A stretch of DNA of 64,000 bases from Novosphingobium sp. Chol11 (lineage in GTDB: Bacteria > Pseudomonadota > Alphaproteobacteria > Sphingomonadales > Sphingomonadaceae). Position numbers and translations under genes: made by a program. Where the stretch lies: assembly GCA_945906105.1 (NCBI GenBank), contig CAMDQO010000005.1:1-64000 (forward strand). The letters are read 5' to 3'. Shown here piece by piece: positions 16,585 to 22,939 of the stretch. The notes beneath the pieces were generated by a model. That model made no database searches. It saw only the letters and a list, made by a program, of their open reading frames with translations, and was not told the DNA's origin. Position 1 is the first letter of the stretch, and every line of letters begins with the position of its first letter.

Positions 16585-17238
16585 ATGCGAATCGACACCT
16601 CATTTGACGTTAGGATTGATGCGGCTGGGAAAGACCCAGACACATACAGCCCCACTCTACGACAATACCACCGGCACCTTTGGAGCAAACCGCTGTCATG
16701 CGGCCGACACTTCCACCTGAGTGACACTGTGCAAGGCGTTTACCTCCATCACCACTCGGAATTAGGTGAGTTCTTCCTAGCTAGCGACTCGGTCATCCCA
16801 ACTTTCACGCGATGGAAATCACTTAAGCACATAATCGAGCTATTCCCCGAGGAGGAGAATGAAGCCTTCCGGGCCATCGGCTACACAATCGGCGGGATGA
16901 TGATTTTCCCCGGGAATAAAATTGATGGCAAGCTGACAATCAATGGATCGCGCGGTTTCAACAGAAATATTGCGGACCGGTTCGACCTCACTTTAGAATG
17001 CATCCGTCGGCACTACTTGGCTCAAGGCAGTCCACTCGCTGATACATTATCTCGATATCACGAGTTTTTCGCGTTGTTCGATGACTTTAACGGATACGTG
17101 GACCACTTCCTTTTGCATGATCTCGTCTCTGAGGATTTTTCAACGATCAACTATTTCATGCCATTCGATAACTTCAACACGCCTTCGGTCCCAAAAGACG
17201 TAACCGCTTATGCGAAGTATCGGCAATTGTATACTTGA
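16585..17238 (+). pseudogene. DUF6994-like protein, 3' end displaced by a transposon (217 aa left)
   Basis: ATG 16585 opens a protein with the stretch LWSKPL, then VYLHHHSELGEFFLASDSVI and IGGMMIFPGNKIDG, which I associate with the DUF6994 family of unknown function. After TAYAKYRQ the frame runs into the transposon terminal repeat and stops as LYT. Joining 16585-17221 to 19993-20060 restores one open frame of 705 bases (234 aa) ending RSIEFVEARNRRINQYLIHA. Thus only the last ~22 residues were replaced; the truncated protein may still fold. Composition is AT-richer than the housekeeping neighbours. Confidence 0.8.
17214..17221 (+). repeat. Left copy of the 8-bp target-site duplication
   Basis: GAAGTATC directly precedes the left terminal repeat at 17222; the same octamer follows the right end at 19985-19992. 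Eight bases is the duplication length known for IS1595-family transposition. Confidence 0.95.
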
Positions 17239-17340
17239 CAAAGCAGGGACTCGAAGCCCATGTTGGAAGAGCGTGACAGGCCGGTTAAAACCATTGATGA
17301 GATGGTGTTTGAAATTCGCTCATGGGATTACGACAGGGAG

Positions 17341-17955
17341 CTATCTGAAACCGAACTCGCTGAGCGCCTTTTCGATCTCGCTCACGGCGTATTTCGCGGG
17401 GTCGTTGCCGGTCAAGACCCAAATCTTAGGCGCAATTTCGTGCGCGAAGTCCGCTATCTCGGAACCTAGTTTTTCCAAGTCACCACTCTTAAAAACCCGA
17501 TGCACCAGGCGAGCATTTGGGCCTTCATAAATAACTCTTTGGGTTGACCATTCCTGTGAAAGCCCCCCCTTGTGCCACAACATTCCGTGAATGATTTCGT
17601 GGCGCTCATTTCCTAGCCTCTTAGCTTCAATGCGAAGCCGTCGAAGAAACTCGCGCGTTTCGTCGGTGAATCGATCATCGCATTGCATCATCCTCACATA
17701 AGTTAGTTTGCTTTTCAGCCCCCAAGGATGATCCCGCTTTTCGGTGGCGCAGTTGTGCTGATACCAAGCGATCAACTCGTCTAAGACACGTTCAACGCCC
17801 GCCCATGTGATCGTCGTGTTTCCTACGATCATGAGCACCGATTGCACATGTGCCCACCGGGCTTCACGGCACTTGGAGCGGACATCTTGCGCGTAACGAA
17901 AAGCGCACCATCTGATGAACGGTATCTTTCGAAAGAGGCGCTTTATGGGTGACAT
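17341..17955 (-). CDS. Transposon cargo: helical protein with HEPN-like R-x4-H motif (up to 204 aa)
   Basis: Mostly helical protein. Residues ~35-66 (VQSVLMIVGNTTITWAGVER) look like a hydrophobic helix leading into a WxGVERVLDEL segment. Residues 105-126 read RLRIEAKRLGNERHEIIHGM: Arg118 and His123 form the R-x4-H pattern of HEPN ribonucleases, with the customary following Gly. No second domain or nucleotidyltransferase is adjacent. The ATG at 17955 has no ribosome site and overlaps head-to-head by 11 bases with the next gene, so the true start may be internal (GTG near residue 38 or ATG 42). HEPN assignment is by motif only. Confidence 0.5.
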   Translation of the reverse strand: MSPIKRLFRKIPFIRWCAFRYAQDVRSKCREARWAHVQSVLMIVGNTTITWAGVERVLDELIAWYQHNCATEKRDHPWGLKSKLTYVRMMQCDDRFTDETREFLRRLRIEAKRLGNERHEIIHGMLWHKGGLSQEWSTQRVIYEGPNARLVHRVFKSGDLEKLGSEIADFAHEIAPKIWVLTGNDPAKYAVSEIEKALSEFGFR

Positions 17956-18082
17956 TGAAACCGATCAAAAGAGAGAAGACGAGGTTTTGCAGCGGATGCT
18001 GAAAACACCGCCGAAGCCGCATAAGCCCCCAACGCCAAAACCAAAACCTATCGCTCGTCCAAGGGACAAAACTGATGGCTGA
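17945..18082 (+). CDS. Transposon cargo: 45-aa PPKPHKP peptide
   Basis: Very short gene: MGDIETDQKREDEVLQRMLK then TPPKPHKPPTPKPKP and a basic end. A helix followed by (L/M)LKTPPKPHKP is a recurrent pattern in small uncharacterised bacterial proteins. AGAGG at 17930-17936 precedes the ATG. Its stop lies inside the next gene's start as ATGGCTGA (18075-18082), so translation is likely coupled. The Pro/Lys tail suggests a flexible linker or partner-binding peptide. Function unknown. Confidence 0.65.
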   Translation: MGDIETDQKREDEVLQRMLKTPPKPHKPPTPKPKPIARPRDKTDG

Positions 18083-18599
18083 TGATGAAATCATATGGAG
18101 CGGCGTCACCGAGCCAATGGCTCGGCAGATACTCGCGCAGGGAGAGGCATATCTCCAAGCACAACTGCAATCTGCGATTGCGTCTGACTCACGTGCTACG
18201 TCCATGTCCGGTCTCTTTGTGACATTAGCGCTGGCGGCGGTAGGCGCAGGCCTTGGCTATTGGCAGCAGATAGCCAGCGTGTCTCCCTTGCTGTCTGGGC
18301 TTACCGCCGGGGGGCTTCTCACTGCCGCCGCCGCGCTTTCAGCGTGGGCTGGCAGGCCTATCGATTTCTTCTACCCCGGCAACGAGCCTCGGCATTGGTT
18401 TGGCAACCGCACCGGCGACCTTGTCCAGATGCTGGGTGGCGAGGCAGAAAATTACGATAAACACATTGCCATAAACGACCGCGCCCTTGGCGATTCCCAG
18501 ATTGCGCTTCGACGCGCATACAAGCTGGGAATCGCAGCTCCTATAGCGGGCGCGGTCGCGTGGCTGCTTCCTCTTATTTGCCTTTCTTCCCGGGGCTAG
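18075..18599 (+). CDS. Transposon cargo: three-helix membrane protein (174 aa)
   Basis: Cytoplasmic-type N-terminal helix (residues 1-43), a pair of membrane helices at ~45-64 and ~69-93, a soluble segment with RPIDFFYPGNEPRHWF and an amphipathic EAENYDKHIAINDRALGDSQ helix, then a C-terminal membrane helix (~151-170). The 2TM hairpin plus helical soluble part is reminiscent of small membrane effectors of immune systems, but no nucleotide-signal enzyme is nearby, so this remains speculation. Translation is coupled to the upstream peptide. The 3' end overlaps the convergent small gene by 26 bases. Confidence 0.7.
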   Translation: MADDEIIWSGVTEPMARQILAQGEAYLQAQLQSAIASDSRATSMSGLFVTLALAAVGAGLGYWQQIASVSPLLSGLTAGGLLTAAAALSAWAGRPIDFFYPGNEPRHWFGNRTGDLVQMLGGEAENYDKHIAINDRALGDSQIALRRAYKLGIAAPIAGAVAWLLPLICLSSRG

Positions 18600-18747
18600 A
18601 CGGGGCAGGTTTTGTTTCCTTTACCGTCGTTGCAGGGTGCGTTTTGGCGTATTTCGCAGTTACATACTGGCCCGTCTTTGCGCTCCGGTTGCCAGCATCA
18701 ACACGTCCGCCGCCACTTGGTTTCTTAGCCGTGATAAGCTCCGTCAT
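18574..18747 (-). CDS. Transposon cargo: small basic protein (57 aa)
   Basis: From ATG 18747: TELITAKKPSGGGRVDAGNR followed by SAKTGQYVTAKYAKTHPATT and a Lys-rich tail. A motif of the kind SAxTGxYVxxxxAxxxPxTTVxE recurs in short uncharacterised proteobacterial proteins. There is no strong ribosome site, and a longer frame to 18870 is possible. It points toward the membrane-protein gene and overlaps its last 26 bases. Confidence 0.5.
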   Translation of the reverse strand: MTELITAKKPSGGGRVDAGNRSAKTGQYVTAKYAKTHPATTVKETKPAPSSPGKKGK

Positions 18748-18868
18748 TGTGAACGGGTCTTGCAAAGTGGCGGATTCTGGCGCATACCGAGTTGTCAAGA
18801 CCGGGGCCGCAAGGTTCCAACACTTTGGGTTTGGCGACCCGTCCAAAGGTTGATGCCAAACTCGAAGC

Positions 18869-18896
18869 AAGGGGGCGTTCCAAGGGATGCCCCCTT
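18869..18896. terminator. Hairpin in the cargo/transposase junction
   Basis: AAGGGGGC (18869-18876) pairs with GCCCCCTT (18889-18896) around a 12-base loop. A second perfect hairpin, CTGTTCC/GGAACAG, lies at 18936-18953. Both are downstream of the transposase stop (minus strand) and of the plus-strand cargo genes, so they probably end transcripts. No other feature is seen in 18748-19023. Confidence 0.5.
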
Positions 18897-19023
18897 AACC
18901 ATTGTCCTTAGCAGAAAATGTTGGATTTGGCGAATCTGTTCCTATTGGAACAGCACGTGCCCAAATTAGGAACGACTCCAGCGCTTACGCCTCTCCCCGC
19001 GTTCAAGGGGTGGCTTGTAGTGC

Positions 19024-19935
19024 TTAGGCGGCGAGTTTGTCAGTCCGCCGATAGGTCAGGCGCTTGCCGGTGATGCCCTTCAAGGCAATGTCGGCGCGTT
19101 CGGTATCGTTCAGCTTGCGGGTGTTGTAGCGGAAGTCGAATTCAGCGGTGTAGCGGCCAAGGTGTGCTTCGCTAAGGTGGTGATAGGTTCCGATCACGCC
19201 GCGCTTGAAGATCGAGAAGAAGTTTTCAACGGTGTTGGAGTGCTTGAAGCCGCCCGTGGTTACATATTCGCTGGCGCTGTGATTGACGGCGCTGTGACCG
19301 TTAAACTCGCGGCCTACACGGGTATAGACAGGGCTTTCGTCGGTCATGAGGTGAGCGGCGCGGCTAACATTGGTAACGATCAGCGGGCGCAAGGTCTTTG
19401 CGTTCACATTGGCAACATGGAAGCTGCGAACTTCACCGCCACGCTCGACAAGGGCAACAACGGCTTTCTTGGCAGCGGGCTTACGGGTGGCGCGGTTACG
19501 GGCTTTGCCGCCAACATAGGTTTCATCGGCTTCGACAACGGCATCAGGGCTGGTGCCAAGCGGTTCGGGGCTGGAAGGCTTCATGGCTTCGCGGATGCGG
19601 TGGCACATGAACCAAGCGGTCTTGTAGCTGACGCCGATCATACGGGCGATTTGATGGGCGCTCATGCCCTTCTTTGAAGAACACATGAGGTGGTTGACGA
19701 GCAGCCACTTGTTGAGAGCAACCTTGGAGCGTTCAAACACGGTGCCGACAGTTACGGTGTATTGCTGGCGACAGTCATTACACTGGACCAGACCGGCACG
19801 GTGATGGGTGCCACCAAGGCGCGTAGCATTAAGCGAACCGCAATGTGGGCAGAACGGACCATCGGGCCACTGGAGGCTTTCCAGATGCTCGCGGGCGGCT
19901 GTTTCGTCGGTGAAGCGGGGGGCTGTAATGTCCAT
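19024..19935 (-). CDS. IS1595-family transposase (303 aa)
   Basis: N-terminal zinc ribbon Cys29-x2-Cys32 and Cys52-x2-Cys55, then a helix-turn-helix segment (MSAHQIARMIGVSYKTAWFM) and the DDE-type core: VVEADETYVGGK (Asp137), LMTDESPVY (Asp199) and KHSNTVENFFSIFKRGVIG (Asn234 ... Lys244), the DDNK arrangement typical of IS1595. Length matches the family and no frameshift is present, so it looks active. ATG 19935 is close behind a promoter partly encoded in the terminal repeat. Confidence 0.97.
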   Translation of the reverse strand: MDITAPRFTDETAAREHLESLQWPDGPFCPHCGSLNATRLGGTHHRAGLVQCNDCRQQYTVTVGTVFERSKVALNKWLLVNHLMCSSKKGMSAHQIARMIGVSYKTAWFMCHRIREAMKPSSPEPLGTSPDAVVEADETYVGGKARNRATRKPAAKKAVVALVERGGEVRSFHVANVNAKTLRPLIVTNVSRAAHLMTDESPVYTRVGREFNGHSAVNHSASEYVTTGGFKHSNTVENFFSIFKRGVIGTYHHLSEAHLGRYTAEFDFRYNTRKLNDTERADIALKGITGKRLTYRRTDKLAA

Positions 19936-19941
19936 GAGGAT

Positions 19942-19971
19942 TATATAGGCAATTCAAGGTTGCTTTGTCAA
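19942..19971 (-). promoter_or_regulatory. Transposase promoter with -35 box in the terminal repeat
   Basis: On the minus strand TTGACA (19971-19966) lies within the right terminal repeat, 18 bases before TATATA (19947-19942). Transcription would begin at or next to the ATG (19935), so the transposase message is near-leaderless. Transposase binding to the repeat would cover the -35 box and could repress expression. Confidence 0.6.
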
Positions 19972-19984
19972 GTATACAATTGCC

Positions 19985-19992
19985 GAAGTATC
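19985..19992 (+). repeat. Right copy of the 8-bp target-site duplication
   Basis: GAAGTATC, identical to 17214-17221, abuts the right terminal repeat. Confidence 0.95.
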
Positions 19993-20060
19993 GACAACGG
20001 AGCATCGAGTTCGTTGAAGCTCGAAATCGACGGATCAATCAATATCTCATTCACGCATAA
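19993..20060 (+). pseudogene. Severed 3' end of the DUF6994-like gene
   Basis: After removal of the transposon and one target copy, these 68 bases continue the frame as QRSIEFVEARNRRINQYLIHA and end at TAA 20058-20060. They have no start of their own. The 112 bases to the lysK stop show nothing else. Confidence 0.85.
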
Positions 20061-20172
20061 AATTGGATTGCTGCATTCGGCGAGCCCACATGAGTCTTTA
20101 ACGCCCGAGCCTCCCACCTCCGATAATTCTTTTAGAGCCGCACCTGACTTCCGCTACCCACCCCAAACCCCC

Positions 20173-21768
20173 TCAATCCCCCAACGCTTCCCCAATCAGC
20201 GCCCGCGTATTCGCCACGCCATACAGCGCGATGAAGCTGCCCATCCTCGGCCCTTGGCTCGATCCCAGCAGGGTCTCATACAGCGCCTTGAACCAGTCGC
20301 GCAGGCTTTCGAAGCCGAAGTGCGGGTCTTTGCCGATTTCGTAGACGCGGTTCTGGATTTCTTCTGCCGTGGCATCATCGCCAAGGCCTGCCAGTTCCTC
20401 GTCCAGCGCGGCGAGGGCCAGTGCTTCGCTTGGCTCGGGCTTGCGGCGTTTCAGTGTCGGGGCGACAAAATCGCGGTTATAGGCCAGCGCCGATGTTACC
20501 AGCACGTCCAGTTCCGGGTGCGCCTCGGGCCTTGCATCGGCGACATAGTTGGCAAGGTATGACCACACCTGATCGCGCGTTGCCTGCGGCCCCAGCACGC
20601 CGACCAGATTGAGCAGCAGGCCATATGTCACCGGCAGGCTGTCCCCTGCTCCGCCGTGGTAGCCATTGGTGCGCAGCAAGTGCCACACCGGGTTGCCCAG
20701 TTGCTGTTCAATCGGCTGGCTGGCCAGCTTCTCACGGAACTGCCAATATTCATCGACCGCGCGCGGCACCACGCCCAGATGGAGCGACTTCGCGCTCTTC
20801 GGCTCGCGGAACAGGTAGAAGCCAAGGCTCTCCTCGCTGCCATAGGTCAGCCACTGGTCGATGGTCAGGCCGTTGCCCTTGGACTTGGAAATCTTCTCGC
20901 CGTTCTCATCAAGAAACAGCTCATAGATCAGCCCTTCGGGACGCCGCCCGCCGAGCACCTGGGCTATCTTGCCGCTTTGCGTGCCGGAGTCGGTCAGATC
21001 CTTGCCATACATCTCATAGTCAACGCCGAGCGCCACCCAGCGCATCGCCCAATCGACTTTCCACTGCAGCTTGGCCTGTCCGCCGAAAATGCAGGTTTCG
21101 ACCATGTCGCCATGATCCTCAAAGCGGATCAGCCCTGCCTCGGCATCGATCACTTCAATCGGCACCTGCAACACCTGATGCGTCTTGGGGGAGATCGGCA
21201 GTACCGGCGAATAAGTGGCCGCGCGTTCGGCGCGCAGTGTCGGCAGCATGATATCCATGATGCCGCGGTAATTGCGCAGCACCCCGCGCAAGGCATCGTC
21301 AAAGCCACCCGAATTGTAGCGGTCACTCGCCGAAACGAACTCATAGTCAAAGCCGAAGCGATCCAGAAATTCGCGCAGCATTGCGTTGTTGTGATGCGCG
21401 AAGCTTTCGTATTTGCCAAACGGATCGGGAATCCGGCTGAGCGCATGGCCAAGATAGGCGGTCAGCAGCCCTTGGTTGGGCACATTGTCCGGCACCTTGC
21501 GCAACCCGTCCATATCATCGCTGAACGCGACCAGCCGCGTCGGCGCACCGCCGGTCAAAGCCTCATAGGCGCGGCGGACCAGCGTGGTGCGCAGCACTTC
21601 CTGAAAGGTGCCGATATGCGGCAGACCCGATGGGCCATAGCCGGTCTCGAACAGCACAGGAGAGCCATCGGGCTTGCCGCCGGGAAAGCGCTTCACCAGC
21701 TTGCGGGCCTCTTCAAACGGCCATGCCTTGGAGGTCTGTGCGGCGGCGAGAATATCTGCGTCTGTCAT
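20173..21768 (-). CDS. lysK: Class I lysyl-tRNA synthetase (531 aa)
   Basis: Charges tRNA-Lys with lysine in the cytosol. Class I signatures are present: GPSGLPHIGTFQE (HIGH motif) near residue 47 and KISKSKGNGLT (KMSKS) near 295. Length (531) fits archaeal-type LysK, the form found in alphaproteobacteria instead of class II LysS. It is the only lysyl-tRNA synthetase in the window. The gene points toward the transposon-disrupted locus. Confidence 0.96.
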   Translation of the reverse strand: MTDADILAAAQTSKAWPFEEARKLVKRFPGGKPDGSPVLFETGYGPSGLPHIGTFQEVLRTTLVRRAYEALTGGAPTRLVAFSDDMDGLRKVPDNVPNQGLLTAYLGHALSRIPDPFGKYESFAHHNNAMLREFLDRFGFDYEFVSASDRYNSGGFDDALRGVLRNYRGIMDIMLPTLRAERAATYSPVLPISPKTHQVLQVPIEVIDAEAGLIRFEDHGDMVETCIFGGQAKLQWKVDWAMRWVALGVDYEMYGKDLTDSGTQSGKIAQVLGGRRPEGLIYELFLDENGEKISKSKGNGLTIDQWLTYGSEESLGFYLFREPKSAKSLHLGVVPRAVDEYWQFREKLASQPIEQQLGNPVWHLLRTNGYHGGAGDSLPVTYGLLLNLVGVLGPQATRDQVWSYLANYVADARPEAHPELDVLVTSALAYNRDFVAPTLKRRKPEPSEALALAALDEELAGLGDDATAEEIQNRVYEIGKDPHFGFESLRDWFKALYETLLGSSQGPRMGSFIALYGVANTRALIGEALGD

Positions 21769-21819
21769 GCCCCGCGCCTTTCACCACTTTGCAGGTTCCG
21801 CGCAAGGGAAAGCTGACTT

Positions 21820-22806
21820 CTAGGCTGGTTGCAGCACCTTTGCCCGTGGCATGGCCAGCCAGCCCGTCAGCCGCATCGTCAGATAGGCAAAGCACAGCAC
21901 AGTAATGAACGCCATCGCTGGCCCCTGCCCTGATGCCTTGGCGAGGTAGAGCACCGGGAAGTGGACGGCATAGACCGGGAACGAGAGATCACCCAGCAGG
22001 GCGAAAAAACGCTGGCCAAAGCGCGGGGCGGCCAAGCCCCCAGCGACGATGAACGGGCACAGCGCGAAGACGAACACGAAATCGAACCAGGCAGATCCGC
22101 TTGGCAACAGGCCTGCCAGCACCACCCCGCCGATCAGCATCAGCAGCGCCCATTCGCTAGCAAACACGGGCCGGTCAGCCCGCCATCGCCACAGCACTAT
22201 GCCGAGGCAATAGGAAAACAGCACACGCGGAAAGGCGAACCAGAACGAGGCGAGATCGACCCCGACATTGAGATCGCGCGAAAAGCCGAGCAGCACTGCG
22301 GCGCTCACCGCCGAGATCGCCAGCAGCTGGCCTATCGTCAAGCGGCGCAGCACCAACACGTGGGCAAGGTTGGCAAACAGCTCGAAGAAGATTGACCAAC
22401 CCGGAGAGTTTTGCGGAAAACACGGGAATTCACTGTGCAGCAGCGGCACGAACATCAGCGCCATCAGAAACAGCACAACCGACAGATGGGCCGGAAACAG
22501 CGGCCAATAGGCGGCAAGCCCGAACAGCGCACCCAGCGCCATGGTCGGCCACAAGCGCTTCAGACGGATACGCAAAAATCCCGGCGCGTTCATGCCTTGG
22601 GCAAATTTGCCCTCATAACTGCGCGCCATGACATAGCCGCTGAGGCCGAAAAACAGATCGACCGCCAGATAGCCGTGACTCGCGCCAAAGCCGGTCTTGT
22701 AAAAGAATTGCAGATGAGCGCCGACCACCAGCAGGGCCGCCACGCCGCGTAGCGCGTCCATTCCCAGCAGTCTGCCCCCGCGCATTGCGGGCTCGCTCGT
22801 CGTCAT
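21820..22806 (-). CDS. Acyltransferase-3 family membrane protein (328 aa)
   Basis: Multi-span membrane protein with family features: LGMDALRGVAALLVVGAHL at the N-terminus (R/D-x-LRG-xAxxxVxxxH), KTGFGASHGYLAVDLFFGLSGYVM next, and about ten hydrophobic helices. Such proteins O-acetylate or O-acylate cell-surface sugars or other metabolites in the inner membrane. The acceptor is unknown. It is 50 bases upstream of lysK and divergent from the helicase gene. Confidence 0.88.
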   Translation of the reverse strand: MTTSEPAMRGGRLLGMDALRGVAALLVVGAHLQFFYKTGFGASHGYLAVDLFFGLSGYVMARSYEGKFAQGMNAPGFLRIRLKRLWPTMALGALFGLAAYWPLFPAHLSVVLFLMALMFVPLLHSEFPCFPQNSPGWSIFFELFANLAHVLVLRRLTIGQLLAISAVSAAVLLGFSRDLNVGVDLASFWFAFPRVLFSYCLGIVLWRWRADRPVFASEWALLMLIGGVVLAGLLPSGSAWFDFVFVFALCPFIVAGGLAAPRFGQRFFALLGDLSFPVYAVHFPVLYLAKASGQGPAMAFITVLCFAYLTMRLTGWLAMPRAKVLQPA

Positions 22807-22939
22807 TGCCTGATTGCCCCTTCGGCCTGCCAGGCGACCATGGCGGACAATGTGTTGATATTGCGTTTACCAAGTTCGGTGGACGCCGGGGCGCGGCGGC
22901 GATGTTTACATTTCGTTCCACTGTTGCCATCAGCACACC

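Larger units (their letters stand above)
17222..19984. mobile_element. Complete IS1595-family transposon with cargo genes (2,763 bp)
   Basis: Terminal inverted repeats are perfect over 24 bases (17222-17245 and 19961-19984; outermost bases GGCAATTGTATACTTGACAA). GAAGTATC is duplicated on both sides, so the insertion is intact and recent enough to preserve both repeats and duplication. The transposase occupies 19024-19935 on the minus strand, and 17246-19023 carries cargo: a HEPN-like gene, a coupled PPKPHKP peptide and membrane protein pair, and a small basic protein. Passenger genes are known in some IS1595 subgroups. The repeats contain TTGACA facing inward. Confidence 0.95.

Noticed and set aside
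17260..17469. Plus-strand 69-codon frame in the transposon
   Set aside because: Looks protein-like but overlaps the 3' end of the HEPN-like gene and has a weak ribosome site; kept out.
18869..18953. Integron attC-like site
   Set aside because: Two simple hairpins without the attC core sequences.
20656..21816. 386-codon frame antisense to lysK
   Set aside because: Entirely within lysK, no recognizable domain.
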